Notes: a model not told the origin generated them from the letters alone. A stretch of 64,000 bases of DNA from Mycolicibacterium sp. (GCF_016462545.1 NZ_JAEMTA010000009.1:1-64000), one strand, 5' to 3'; numbered from the stretch's first letter, positions 35,208 to 43,528 are shown. Made by a program: numbers and translations.

Positions 35208-35861
35208 ATGTTCCAGTGGCGTTCGACCTCCATGCATCCCGGATGGCCGAAACCCGTTGGTCCGTTGCGGGTGCCCGCAGGGCTCGTCCGGCTGCGTCCG
35301 GTGCGGCTGCGCGACGGCGCGGTGTGGAGCCGCATCCGGTTGGCAGATCGGGCGCACCTGGAACCGTGGGAACCGGTTGCCGAGATGAGTTGGGAAGTGC
35401 GTCATGCTCTTTCGTCGTGGCCGTCCATCTGTTCCGGACTTCGCGCGGAGGCCCGTAAGGGACGCATGCTGCCGTACGCGATCGAACTCGACGGTGAGCT
35501 CTGTGGGCAGCTGACGATCGGCAACGTGACGCACGGAGCGCTGCGATCGGCCTGGATCGGGTACTGGGTGGCCAAGGATCGCAACGGCGGCGGCGTCGCG
35601 ACTGCTGCGCTGGCGCTGGGTCTCGACCACGGCTTCGGGCCGGTGGGTCTGCACCGAATCGAGGCGACGGTCCGGCCCGAGAATGCCCCGAGCCGGGCCG
35701 TGCTGGCGAAGGCCCGGTTCCGTGAGGAGGGTCTGCTCAAGCGCTATCTGGAGGTCGACGGGGCCTGGCGCGATCACCTGTTGGTGGCGATCACCGTCGA
35801 GGAGTTGGCGGGCTCGGCAACATCGGCGCTGGTCCGCGACGGCCGAGCGAATTGGGCGTGA
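35208..35861 (+). CDS. rimJ: GNAT acetyltransferase, RimJ-like (Rv0995)
   Basis: A 217-residue GNAT-fold N-acetyltransferase of the ribosomal-protein S5 N-terminal acetylase family. It shows VRLRPVRLRDGAVWSRIR at the start of the fold, the acetyl-CoA loop KDRNGGGVATAALALGL and ATVRPENAPSRAVLAKARFREEG, typical of RimJ/RimL. The real protein target is unknown. Start ATG at 35208; an in-frame ATG at 35232 is possible. It lies 14 bases behind moeA1 and separates it from the membrane partner gene. Confidence 0.88.
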   Translation: MFQWRSTSMHPGWPKPVGPLRVPAGLVRLRPVRLRDGAVWSRIRLADRAHLEPWEPVAEMSWEVRHALSSWPSICSGLRAEARKGRMLPYAIELDGELCGQLTIGNVTHGALRSAWIGYWVAKDRNGGGVATAALALGLDHGFGPVGLHRIEATVRPENAPSRAVLAKARFREEGLLKRYLEVDGAWRDHLLVAITVEELAGSATSALVRDGRANWA

Positions 35862-35993
35862 CGTGTGGCAGTTGTGACATGTGGGACGGATGTGCTTGTA
35901 GAAGGCGAATTACAGGTGTGTAATTGACTTCGGCGCGTCACCCCCGGATGCGCTGGTCACGGACCTAGCCTTACGGGGAAAGGAGCCGGCGAC

Positions 35994-37100
35994 ATGCCAA
36001 GCATTCCCCAATCCCTTCTGTGGATTTCCCTCGTCGTGCTGTGGTTGTTCGTATTGGTGCCGATGTTGATCAGCAAGCGGGACACCGTTCGTCGCACCAG
36101 CGACGTGGCACTCGCGACGCGTGTGCTGAACACCGGCAGTGGCGCGCGACTCTTGCGTCGACGCAAGCCGGCGGCCGGGCACCACAGCGATCCACACTGG
36201 CGCCCGACGCCCGAAGACCTCTACGACGACGAACACGAGGACGACGAACCCGCCGCGGCGCCACGCAAGGCCGTCGTGGTGATGGCTGCCGCGAAGGTGC
36301 AGGCCGAAACCGAGTACCTCGACGTCGATGTCGTCGAGGAGGACTCCGGAGCCCTGCCGATCGGCGAGTCCGCCCAGCTGGCCTTCGACCAAGAACCCGT
36401 GTTGCCCTTGGAGTTCGACGACAACACCGCGACGTTCACGGTCGACGATCTGCAGGAGGTCGACGACGTCATCGAGGTCGACGAGCAGGTCGAGGACGAA
36501 GCCGATCTCGAATCAGAAGCCGAGTTCGAGGCGGACGAGGAGGCGATGACCGACGAGTTCGCCGCCGCTTCCGGGGACGACACCGACTACGACTACGAGT
36601 ACGTCGACGACTCCTCGGAGTTCGAGGCGACGCCGGAGCCCGACCTGCACGTGGCGGGCTCGAAGTCCCAGGAACGCCGCCACAACTTCGAGTCGAAGAC
36701 GGCCGCCAAGGTGGCCGCGCGCAAGTTCACCTTCCGCAAGCGGATGCTGATGGCCATGTCGGTGCTGCTGCTGGCCAGTGCGGTCGCGGCCTACGTGGTG
36801 TCGCCGACGTTCTGGTGGGTCTGCGGCACGGTGGGCGCGGTGACCGTGCTCTACCTCGGTTACCTGCGACGTCAAACGCGCATCGAGGAGCAGGTGCGGC
36901 GCAGACGCGCGCAGCGGATGATGCGGTCGCACCTGGGCGTCGAGAACACCCGCGATCCGGAGTTCGACGTCGTGCCCGCGCGGCTGCGGCGCCCCGGTTC
37001 GGTGGTTCTGGAGATCGACGACGAGGATCCGATCTTCGAGCACCTGGACTATGGGACCTTCGCCCGCGAGTACGACCTGCCCCGAGCCGCTGGTCAGTAG
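35994..37100 (+). CDS. Actinobacterial membrane protein, candidate SepX/GlpR division receptor (Rv0996)
   Basis: A 368-residue membrane protein. Helix 1 is at residues 5-27 (SLLWISLVVLWLFVLVPMLI) followed by the conserved SKRDTVRRTSDVALATRVL. A long, very acidic cytoplasmic region (about residues 70-225) comes next, then two helices near residues 250-290 and a basic RRRRAQRM segment. This layout and the position after galU-moeA-rimJ match the actinobacterial SepX/GlpR proteins, which bind Glp and the divisome. ATG at 35994 follows AAAGGAG. The tRNA-Ala is immediately downstream. Identification is by architecture and gene order. Confidence 0.72.
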   Translation: MPSIPQSLLWISLVVLWLFVLVPMLISKRDTVRRTSDVALATRVLNTGSGARLLRRRKPAAGHHSDPHWRPTPEDLYDDEHEDDEPAAAPRKAVVVMAAAKVQAETEYLDVDVVEEDSGALPIGESAQLAFDQEPVLPLEFDDNTATFTVDDLQEVDDVIEVDEQVEDEADLESEAEFEADEEAMTDEFAAASGDDTDYDYEYVDDSSEFEATPEPDLHVAGSKSQERRHNFESKTAAKVAARKFTFRKRMLMAMSVLLLASAVAAYVVSPTFWWVCGTVGAVTVLYLGYLRRQTRIEEQVRRRRAQRMMRSHLGVENTRDPEFDVVPARLRRPGSVVLEIDDEDPIFEHLDYGTFAREYDLPRAAGQ

Positions 37101-37151
37101 AGCGGATTTCTGAGGCGACACCGTCACTGGTAGCCTGTGCTACCGGTACAA

Positions 37152-37227
37152 GGGGCTATAGCGCAGTTGGTAGCGCGTCTCGTTCGCATCGAGAAGGTCA
37201 GGGGTTCGATTCCCCTTAGCTCCACCA
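37152..37227 (+). tRNA. tRNA-Ala (anticodon CGC)
   Basis: 76 bases including an encoded CCA end. The acceptor GGGGCTA pairs with TAGCTCC, and the third pair is G-T, the G3:U70 wobble that identifies alanine tRNA. D stem GCGC/GCGC, anticodon stem TCTCG/CGAGA with loop TTCGCAT (anticodon CGC, reads GCG), T stem AGGGG/CCCCT around TTCGATT. It follows the GlpR-like gene and marks the point where collinearity with M. tuberculosis ends. Confidence 0.97.
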
Positions 37228-37419
37228 GATTTCGCAGGTCAGGGCGTCGTAGAAGCTACGCCCGCTCCCCGCCGTTCGCAGTGGTTTGGATCGTTGGACG
37301 ATTCCAAGGCGGCGTTGGCGCAGCGCAGGCATGCCGGCGGTGAAGGTGCGAGCACGATAGCGGCCAGGGCCGGCGTCAGCCGTGCACCCGTTGTTTAGAC
37401 AGGCCGGGCTAGTCGGTCG

Positions 37420-38055
37420 CTAAGGCATTCCCCGGCGCGGTGCCAGCGACGGCGCAAGCAAGTGGCGTAATACTCCTTCCTCGCCTCCGTCTTCGGGGTC
37501 TGCGGCTTCGGCCATGAGGCTGAAGTTGACGCGGGTTATCCAGCGCGCCAACGTTTCCGCCGGTAAGTCGTCACGCAACTCTCCTGCTGCCGCTGCTGCG
37601 GCGAGCCTTTCGACTAGCGCGTCCGCGAGTGTTGAGCGCCAAATGTCCGAGGACTCTGCGACCTGGTAGGTGTGGGTGGCTTCGTCATTCGCGATGAGCA
37701 TTCGGGCGGTCGGCGAGCGTCGGGCGGTGTCGTTGCCTACGAGGCAGGCGTTGACGAGTCGATCCAGAAACGGTTCATCGGTGCGCCAGCAAGGCGCGGC
37801 TGCCGCGAGAACTTCGGTAAGAGCTCGGACGAAGGCTGCGGCCAGGACGGCGTCCTTGTTCGGGAAGTAGTAGTACACCGTCGAGCGGTGGACGCCTGCC
37901 TTGATGGCGATGTCGCTCATCTTGGTCCGACTGGGTCCGCGTTCGGCGTAGCAGGCTTCGGCTGCGACGAGCAGACGCTCGCGGGCTTCGTCTTCGTTCT
38001 GAGGTAGATCGGCACCCCAAGTGCCGTGTCGTGGGCGTTCAGGACGTGCCGACAA
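37420..38055 (-). CDS. TetR-family transcriptional regulator
   Basis: A 211-residue regulator if started at TTG 38055, which has GGAGGCGAG just in front; the open frame continues upstream through the operator to 38169, which makes a longer protein unlikely. The N-terminal helix-turn-helix reads RERLLVAAEACYAERG followed by KMSDIAIKAGVHRSTVYYYFPNKDAVL. The ligand domain is typical in length but not identifiable. It is divergent from the AveC-like/phosphotransferase operon and almost surely controls it through the inverted repeat at 38111-38136. Confidence 0.9.
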   Translation of the reverse strand: MSARPERPRHGTWGADLPQNEDEARERLLVAAEACYAERGPSRTKMSDIAIKAGVHRSTVYYYFPNKDAVLAAAFVRALTEVLAAAAPCWRTDEPFLDRLVNACLVGNDTARRSPTARMLIANDEATHTYQVAESSDIWRSTLADALVERLAAAAAAGELRDDLPAETLARWITRVNFSLMAEAADPEDGGEEGVLRHLLAPSLAPRRGMP

Positions 38056-38110
38056 CTCGCCTCCAGGTTCAAGGTTGACAACCTCACGATATAGCCGTAA
38101 GTGTAGCGAG

Positions 38111-38136
38111 TCCGACAAAAACACAGTTTTGTCGGA
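38111..38136 (+). promoter_or_regulatory. TetR operator, perfect 10-bp inverted repeat
   Basis: TCCGACAAAA and TTTTGTCGGA are exact reverse complements around ACACAG. The site lies 55 bp upstream of the likely regulator start and 25 bp upstream of the divergent membrane protein ATG, where it can block both promoters. It stands out as AT-rich in this GC-rich region. Confidence 0.85.
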
Positions 38137-38161
38137 ACGATCACTCGCAGGAGGCGCAACG

Positions 38162-38953
38162 ATGCCCACACGGATCGACCTCGTCGCAGCTGGCCCACTT
38201 CCCCCGTCCGTCGCTCCTTGGCTGATGGAGATCGGCGGCTGGATCGTCTTCGTCGGCGTGGCGGCATTCCTGCTCTACCGCTGGCGCAAGAACGGCCAAC
38301 CCGACACTGCGGCACTGTTGTTCATCGGATGCTTCACCATGTGGTGGCAGGAGTTCTACGCGGACTGGGGTGCCTACCTGTACTACAACTCCGATCTGAC
38401 CCTGCTGCCGTGGGGTCCGTCCCCGTACACCACCCCCAACAAACCGGTCTACGTGCTGGCGGGGTACGGATGGTTCTACGCAGGCGGTTTCGCAGCGGTC
38501 CTGACCCTGTTCCGATGGTTCCGCCGCCGCTACCCGTCCATCAACTACCCTGTCGCACTTCTCATTACCGTGTTCATCCCCTTCATGCTGTGGAACTTCC
38601 TGACCGCTGACGGAGTGTCCTATGTGACGAACTGGTTCCAGTACTTGCAGTCCATCGGACCGACCATTCACACCGACAAGGGCGGGCTGCAACTGATCTA
38701 TCAAGGTGTCCCGCTGGCGTTCTTCGCCGTCGCAGTGGTCGCCAGCCTGGACCTGCGCGACGCGACCGGACGCACCTGGTTCGAGAGAGCACTCGGGGTG
38801 CGACCCGCCATCGCCAGCGTGGGGCAGCGCCTCCACCAGATCATCGCCTGGATCGTCGGTATGAACATCCTCTACGCGGCGTTCCTGACACTGCCGCTGG
38901 TGATCGCCCGCATCCTGTTCCTCCCCAACAATTCCTGGGTGCCCAACCCATGA
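38162..38953 (+). CDS. AveC-like multi-pass membrane protein
   Basis: A 263-residue membrane protein with about seven hydrophobic helices (WLMEIGGWIVFVGVAAFLLY, YVLAGYGWFYAGGFAAVLTL, VALLITVFIPFMLWNFL, VPLAFFAVAVVASL, IIAWIVGMNILYAAFLTLPL). The middle contains MWWQEFYADWGAYLYYNSDL, a pattern seen in AveC-type spirocyclase family proteins of actinobacteria. I assign the family with moderate confidence; no reaction can be named. ATG at 38162 has AGGAGG in front. It overlaps the next gene by four bases (ATGA). Regulated by the divergent TetR protein through the operator upstream. Confidence 0.6.
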   Translation: MPTRIDLVAAGPLPPSVAPWLMEIGGWIVFVGVAAFLLYRWRKNGQPDTAALLFIGCFTMWWQEFYADWGAYLYYNSDLTLLPWGPSPYTTPNKPVYVLAGYGWFYAGGFAAVLTLFRWFRRRYPSINYPVALLITVFIPFMLWNFLTADGVSYVTNWFQYLQSIGPTIHTDKGGLQLIYQGVPLAFFAVAVVASLDLRDATGRTWFERALGVRPAIASVGQRLHQIIAWIVGMNILYAAFLTLPLVIARILFLPNNSWVPNP

Positions 38954-40302
38954 GCGAGGAGGCGGTGATCTCGCGCTGGGTCGCCGAGCAGCTCGGCGCG
39001 CAGGTGCAGACGATCACCCGACAGGCACGATGGCGAGCAGCGTGGTTGGTCGATGCCGAACGCGACGGTATGCCGCTACCGTTGATGGTGCGCGGTGAGC
39101 GCGGCGAGGACATCCCCATGCAGTTCCCGCTCCGCCACGAGATGACGTTGCAGAAGACCATGGGCGAGCACGGCATCCCTGTCCCGACCGTGTACGGCTG
39201 GATAGACGATCTGCCTGCTTACGTCATGGCCCGCGTTGACGGACAACCAGGATTCGACGGCCTGTCCACCGACAAGCGCGATGCGGTGATGCGCGACTAC
39301 ATGGGTACTTTGGCCCGTTTGCATCGCCTCCCGATTGAACCCTTCGCCGCCGCCGGGGTCGTGCGCGCTCCGACGCCCGAGGGGTCGGGACGCTTCGGCA
39401 TCGCCCGGTTCGAACAAGTGTGGCGATACGGCAAGAAAGCCCCGAATCCGTTGGTGGAGTTCGTGCTCGGTTGGCTCAAGCGAAATCCGGTGAACACTCG
39501 TGGCCGTGAGTCGGTGATCGTGTGGGATTCGGGCCAGATGCACCAGTTCGACGGCAACCTGGTCTCGCTTCTCGACGTTGAGATCGGGCACATCGGTGAT
39601 CCCATGATGGACCTCGCCGCACCCCGAATGCGAGACACCGTACTGCATTTCGGCGATTTCGCGGTGCTCTACGACGCCTACGAGCGGGCAGGTGGCTTCC
39701 CGGTGGATTTGGACGCCGTGCAACTGCATCACATCGCCTTCACGCTCACCAACGAGCTGGCCTTCCGCAACTCGCTGAACCACCCAGCGCCAGAGTCGGA
39801 CTACATGACCAACCTGCACTGGTGCAGCGAGACCAACCTGCACGCCATCGAAGCGCTCGCCGAGCGCCTCGGAGTGGACCTCGCACCGCCCGACATCCCG
39901 ACGGTTGAGCCCTCGCGGGCTGCCATTGCTCACCAGCAACTCATCGACATGCTCAAGGGCACCGAAATCGCCGACGAGTACGCCAAGTACCGGTTACGGG
40001 TCGCCTTCCGGCTTGCGCGCTACCTACAACGCGAAGACGAAATCGGTGTCGCATCGACGAATGCCGATCTCGACGACCTCGCGCTACTGCTCGGTCATCG
40101 TCCCAGCACCTGGCAACAGGGCGATGCCGACTTGGAAGCGTTCGTGCTCGCCGACCAGGGCGCGCACGACGAACAACTCTGCGAACTCTTCTACCGCCGC
40201 CAAATCCGCCACAAGGGCGCCCTCGGCCCGCCCGGATCGGCCATGGCCGCTCACCACGCCTGCCAACCCTTTCCGAGCATCGGCAACGCAGCGACAACGT
40301 GA
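38950..40302 (+). CDS. Aminoglycoside-phosphotransferase-like protein with altered catalytic loop
   Basis: A 450-residue protein of the APH/choline kinase fold. The C-lobe shows VIVWDSGQMHQFDG (residues 189-202) in place of the usual HGDxxxxN loop: the catalytic aspartate is present (Asp193) but the preceding histidine-glycine and the metal-binding asparagine are changed. The following LLDVEIGHIGDPMMDLA keeps the metal aspartate (Asp209) and GDP motif. It may phosphorylate an unusual substrate or be inactive. The N-lobe is short, with no obvious invariant lysine. ATGA overlap with the AveC-like gene makes them one operon. Confidence 0.75.
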   Translation: MSEEAVISRWVAEQLGAQVQTITRQARWRAAWLVDAERDGMPLPLMVRGERGEDIPMQFPLRHEMTLQKTMGEHGIPVPTVYGWIDDLPAYVMARVDGQPGFDGLSTDKRDAVMRDYMGTLARLHRLPIEPFAAAGVVRAPTPEGSGRFGIARFEQVWRYGKKAPNPLVEFVLGWLKRNPVNTRGRESVIVWDSGQMHQFDGNLVSLLDVEIGHIGDPMMDLAAPRMRDTVLHFGDFAVLYDAYERAGGFPVDLDAVQLHHIAFTLTNELAFRNSLNHPAPESDYMTNLHWCSETNLHAIEALAERLGVDLAPPDIPTVEPSRAAIAHQQLIDMLKGTEIADEYAKYRLRVAFRLARYLQREDEIGVASTNADLDDLALLLGHRPSTWQQGDADLEAFVLADQGAHDEQLCELFYRRQIRHKGALGPPGSAMAAHHACQPFPSIGNAATT

Positions 40303-40479
40303 TTTGCAGGTGGAGGGTGGGGGTGCCCCCAGCCGCATGCCAGGCAACGCCTGGAGTGGTCGCGAAGCAGCCAAAGGTGTTGTCTCCCAGGAGAGTCGAT
40401 ACCCGCCCTTTGCAAGGCTGAGTGCTGACGGGCCACCGTTCTCAGCGTGATCTCAGCTCGAACTCGTTACCGTCTTCGG

Positions 40480-41298
40480 ATGGGACTCTCCGAACGCATC
40501 TGGTTTCGGCATGCAGTGGCGACAATCGCAGTCGTGGCGACAGCCGCTGCTTGTGCGGCCAGTCCTACGACCGCTCCGGCCGCCAGCCCGTCGACAACCC
40601 CGGCTCCTGGTGGATCGACTCCGCAGGCCTCGTCTCCCAGTCGTGCGCCGTTGAAGATCGCTGATCCCTATACGACGAAGATCGACCCCTCGATGTTCTC
40701 GACGACGATCGACAATCCCTACTTCCCGCTGACCCCCGGCACTCGCACCGTCTATGAGGCGGATACCGCCGAGGGGCATCAGCAGACGACTACCGAGGTC
40801 ACCCGCGACACGAAGAAGATCGTCGGCGTGAACACGGTTGTCGTTCATGACACCGTTACCGCCGACGGCAAGCCCCTCGAAGACACCCTCGATTGGTTTG
40901 CTCAGGACCGTCAGGGCAACGTCTGGTACTTCGGGGAGGCCACCAAGGCGTTCAACGACGGCACGGTGGATACGACGGGGTCATTCGAGGCGGGCGTCGA
41001 CGGCGCTCAGCCGGGCATCGTGATGCCCGCTCAGCCTCAAGTCGGCGATCAGTATCGACAGGAATACGCCAAGGGCGTCGCCGAAGACACCGGCGAGGTC
41101 CTCAGCCTGACGGGATCTGACTCGACCCCGCTCACCGGCCCCGTGCACGACATGGTGGTGATCAAAGACGCTGACCTCCTCGATCCGAGCAGCCCCGCCG
41201 AGCACAAGTACTACGCCCGTGGCATCGGACTGATCCTCACCGTCAACGCATCGGGGCCACCGGAGCGCGAGGAAGCGACTGCCGTTCAGAAGTTCTAG
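40480..41298 (+). CDS. Putative lipoprotein of unknown function
   Basis: A 272-residue protein starting at ATG 40480. Residues 1-27 form a signal peptide ending in a lipobox-like TAAAC, so the cysteine near residue 25 is probably lipid-modified. A Pro/Thr/Ser-rich linker follows (TTAPAASPSTTPAPGG), then a globular domain beginning with DPSMFSTTIDNPYFPLTPG and containing LDWFAQDRQGNVWYFGE. This domain type is widespread in actinobacteria without a known role. An upstream in-frame GTG at 40447 is less likely. The gap before it (177 bases) shows only a small GGGGGTGCCCCC hairpin. Confidence 0.75.
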   Translation: MGLSERIWFRHAVATIAVVATAAACAASPTTAPAASPSTTPAPGGSTPQASSPSRAPLKIADPYTTKIDPSMFSTTIDNPYFPLTPGTRTVYEADTAEGHQQTTTEVTRDTKKIVGVNTVVVHDTVTADGKPLEDTLDWFAQDRQGNVWYFGEATKAFNDGTVDTTGSFEAGVDGAQPGIVMPAQPQVGDQYRQEYAKGVAEDTGEVLSLTGSDSTPLTGPVHDMVVIKDADLLDPSSPAEHKYYARGIGLILTVNASGPPEREEATAVQKF

Positions 41299-41372
41299 AC
41301 AGCTGGTGTGGACTTCGGCGGCGGCTACTTCGACGGACTGGCCACCGCGCGCGGTGTGCCGAAGGAGAAGAC

Positions 41373-41825
41373 ATGACAAACGGCATCAATACCACCATCA
41401 TCCGTGGCACGCCCCAAGCGTCAGCTTTCCGCACGCTCTCGACGATGACTGGATCAATCGTCATCGGTGCTCTCGCCATCGGTATCGCCGCAACGGCGAC
41501 GCTAGTCATCGCCCGCGAGTCGATAGATCCAACGGGTGCCGTGATACCGACGCATCCGCTCATCACGCTTTCTTCGGCTGTCCCCACCACGCCCACCGAA
41601 ACGTTCTCCCCCGTCGAAACGCAGCCTCCCGCGCGCGGACCGGCCAGGACATCGCCTGCGGCCGGTCCGACGAGCGTCGAATCTGGCAGCTCCGTGCCGT
41701 CCTCCGCACCTACGGTCGCGCACTCAAGCCCCCCGCCGCCACCAAGTAGCGTTCATCCGACGACGCACCGCGCATTTCCGCAGGAAACCACCGACTTCAT
41801 GGGTCCGCCAGGTACCAACAATTAG
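41373..41825 (+). CDS. Single-pass protein with Pro/Ser/Thr-rich outer region
   Basis: A 150-residue protein. After a 25-residue N-terminus there is one transmembrane helix (IVIGALAIGIAATATLVIA). The remaining 100 residues are low-complexity (Pro, Ser, Thr, Val) and probably extend into the periplasm. No known domain. GAAGGAG lies just upstream of the ATG. It follows the lipoprotein by 74 bases and may share its transcript. Codon use is somewhat less GC-biased than nearby core genes. Confidence 0.6.
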   Translation: MTNGINTTIIRGTPQASAFRTLSTMTGSIVIGALAIGIAATATLVIARESIDPTGAVIPTHPLITLSSAVPTTPTETFSPVETQPPARGPARTSPAAGPTSVESGSSVPSSAPTVAHSSPPPPPSSVHPTTHRAFPQETTDFMGPPGTNN

Positions 41826-41860
41826 TACGGACCGATCCGCCACTCAGCAGCCGAGCCGGA

Positions 41861-42205
41861 TCAGAGCGAGCGGTAGATGCCTTCGCCGAGGCGTTCCAAG
41901 GTGGTCAACTCGAGCTCCAAGGCCCGGATGACCCGCTCGACGTACGCCGCTCGACTCGTCAGGCCCGAATTCCGAACTTGCTGTAGCTCAATGTATTTGC
42001 GCGCCATGTCGGTTTGGGCCTGCGCGCGTAGCCCGCTCAGTTCCTGGCGGACGGACTCGGCGTGCACGGCACCGGGCTCGCCGTCGTTCGGAGCATTCCC
42101 TCTGATCAGCCACGCCACCACGCTGACGATAGCCGTGACGGCACGGCGCCGCGCGGCGAAATCTGGCAGCGTAATCTTTTCCCTACCAACGGAGATCGAT
42201 GCCAA
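41861..42205 (-). CDS. Hypothetical protein, 114 aa, helical
   Basis: A 114-residue protein starting with TTG at 42205. It has one moderately hydrophobic stretch (AVTAIVSVVAWLI, about residues 22-34) and then a charged, probably coiled-coil helix (SVRQELSGLRAQAQTDMARKYIELQQVR, VIRALELELTTLERLGEG). I do not recognise it. It is the last of several short minus-strand genes in this block. Orientation opposite to the preceding gene, with 35 bases between stops. Confidence 0.5.
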   Translation of the reverse strand: MASISVGREKITLPDFAARRRAVTAIVSVVAWLIRGNAPNDGEPGAVHAESVRQELSGLRAQAQTDMARKYIELQQVRNSGLTSRAAYVERVIRALELELTTLERLGEGIYRSL

Positions 42206-42234
42206 GTGTTGGGTTGCGCGGTCCAGGCAGTGAG

Positions 42235-42483
42235 CTACCGAGTGACGTGTTGACTGGTGAGGGCGTCGGGGAAACGGCGGTGCAGGCCGTCGATGAGCCG
42301 GTGAGCTTCGTGAAGTTCCTGGCGCAACGATGAGAGTTGACGGTGCTGCATCATCGCGCCGCGAGTCGAGGAACGCCGACGACGGTGCTCAGCGCAGTGC
42401 AGCTTCTGTGAGATGTTGGCGACCTGTCCGTGCAACTCTTGCAACAGTTCTCGCGCCTGCGCCACTCCGCAGTCGTCACTCAT
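42235..42483 (-). CDS. Hypothetical protein, 82 aa, coiled coil
   Basis: An 82-residue helical protein. Two amphipathic helices (ARELLQELHGQVANISQKLHC and HRQLSSLRQELHEAHRLIDGL) are joined by a basic RRRRSSTRG link. The C-terminal part LIDGLHRRF resembles YLDGLIAQLDRKF of the protein at 42797-43075, so the two may be distant relatives. Rich in His and Arg. Function unknown. Confidence 0.5.
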   Translation of the reverse strand: MSDDCGVAQARELLQELHGQVANISQKLHCAEHRRRRSSTRGAMMQHRQLSSLRQELHEAHRLIDGLHRRFPDALTSQHVTR

Positions 42484-42575
42484 GAGGTGATGGTCTCATC
42501 AAATCCCAATGCCCGCGCGACGAACTCACCGTCCCGAGCAGGATGACCAATTTCACGGACGGAGTTGACGAGTAG

Positions 42576-42800
42576 GTGAACGAGAGGCAACCTTTGAGTG
42601 TGATCGAGTCGAGTGAACGGACGGTCATCGACCAGGTGGTCGACAGACTGGTGCGGAAGTATCCCGGCGTCTCCGGTGAGCAGGTGGCAGACGTCGTGCA
42701 CGACTGCTACACCCGCTTCGACGGACGGCCCATCCGTGACTTCGTCCCGCTGTTCGTGGAACGCGGAGCGGGGACGCGGCTGGCTCAGATGAGTGGTTAG
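42576..42800 (+). CDS. Three-helix-bundle dimerisation-domain protein (small)
   Basis: A 74-residue helical protein. The core TVIDQVVDRLVRKYPGVSG, VADVVHDCYTRF and IRDFVPLFVER matches a three-helix bundle found in many short mycobacterial proteins. The same ending appears in the DUF5994 protein 8 kb downstream (IQSFVPILVEH). The start is not certain: GTG 42576, TTG 42594 (best spacing from GAGAGG) or GTG 42600. Its stop overlaps the convergent gene by four bases. Function unknown, perhaps a protein-protein interaction module. Confidence 0.65.
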   Translation: MNERQPLSVIESSERTVIDQVVDRLVRKYPGVSGEQVADVVHDCYTRFDGRPIRDFVPLFVERGAGTRLAQMSG

Positions 42801-43075
42801 TTTCGCGTTCCCCACAGGTGGGCGAACTTGCGGTCGAGCTGGGCGATGAGGCCGTCGAGGTAACGCAGCTCGGCTTCCTGCGAACGCAGCTGCGAGCGGA
42901 GCTGCGGGACGCCAGACAACATGCCCGACGCGATTCGACGTGCCATCTCATCCCGGTGCTTCTGGGCATGCCCGGCGATGTATTCGCGCTCATCGGCAAG
43001 CGTGCCGCGGAAGTACGCCGCCTGCATGGCGTCGGCGGCCATCGCGGAGTCGACATCAACCCGGGCTGTGGTCAT
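42797..43075 (-). CDS. Hypothetical protein, 92 aa, coiled coil
   Basis: A 92-residue protein, almost all helix. The C-terminal half VPQLRSQLRSQEAELRYLDGLI is a good coiled coil and the N-terminus is alanine-rich. No known domain or membrane segment. It starts at ATG 43075 and converges, with a four-base overlap, on the three-helix-bundle gene. Member of the same minus-strand group of short proteins; function unknown. Confidence 0.5.
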   Translation of the reverse strand: MTTARVDVDSAMAADAMQAAYFRGTLADEREYIAGHAQKHRDEMARRIASGMLSGVPQLRSQLRSQEAELRYLDGLIAQLDRKFAHLWGTRN

Positions 43076-43183
43076 CGACGTACCGTAACCCGTACTCCGC
43101 CCGTGGGCGCGTCAACGGCGCGGCAAGTCAGCGCGTTCTACCGTCGTTCATTCCGGTGGGTGACGTCGACGGGATTCGGCGGA

Positions 43184-43528
43184 TCACCACTCCGAATGGC
43201 CGGCATTGATGAGGTCGCTCAGCGCGAACGCCGGAAGCCCGAGAGCTTCCGAGAGTTGGACGGCGTACTTCCTCGCGATGTGCCGGCCCTGCGTCTCCAC
43301 CTCGAAGGACCCCGTCAGGTCAACCGTCGTTCGGTATCCCAGGGCTTCCGACGTCGCGGCTACGGCGATTCGAGACACGCGGGCCGGCTTGGGAAGCGTC
43401 GCGATGGCAGCCCGCACCTCGTGCTCTGTTGCCGCCCAGTCGACGTACACGGACACGAATGCGTTCATACCGACCATCATCGCGACCGCGAACCCTGTCA
43501 ACACCGAGCGCGTCAGAACGTTCCCCAC
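43184..43528 (-). CDS. Hypothetical protein, 114 aa, N-terminal membrane anchor
   Basis: A 114-residue protein starting with GTG at 43528. Residues 8-28 (SVLTGFAVAMMVGMNAFVSVY) form a signal anchor. The rest is a small domain with beta strands (RVSRIAVAATSEALGYRTTVDL, GSFEVETQGRHIARKYAVQL) ending in a helix. I do not recognise the fold. It lies 59 bases behind nothing on its own strand except the methyltransferase stop, so it may be transcribed from read-through or its own promoter. Confidence 0.5.
   Translation of the reverse strand: MGNVLTRSVLTGFAVAMMVGMNAFVSVYVDWAATEHEVRAAIATLPKPARVSRIAVAATSEALGYRTTVDLTGSFEVETQGRHIARKYAVQLSEALGLPAFALSDLINAGHSEW

Noticed and set aside
37228..37260. GGGCGT...ACGCCC inverted repeat after the tRNA as terminator or att site
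   Set aside because: The pairing is interrupted, no T run follows and no second copy was seen, so it cannot be supported as either.
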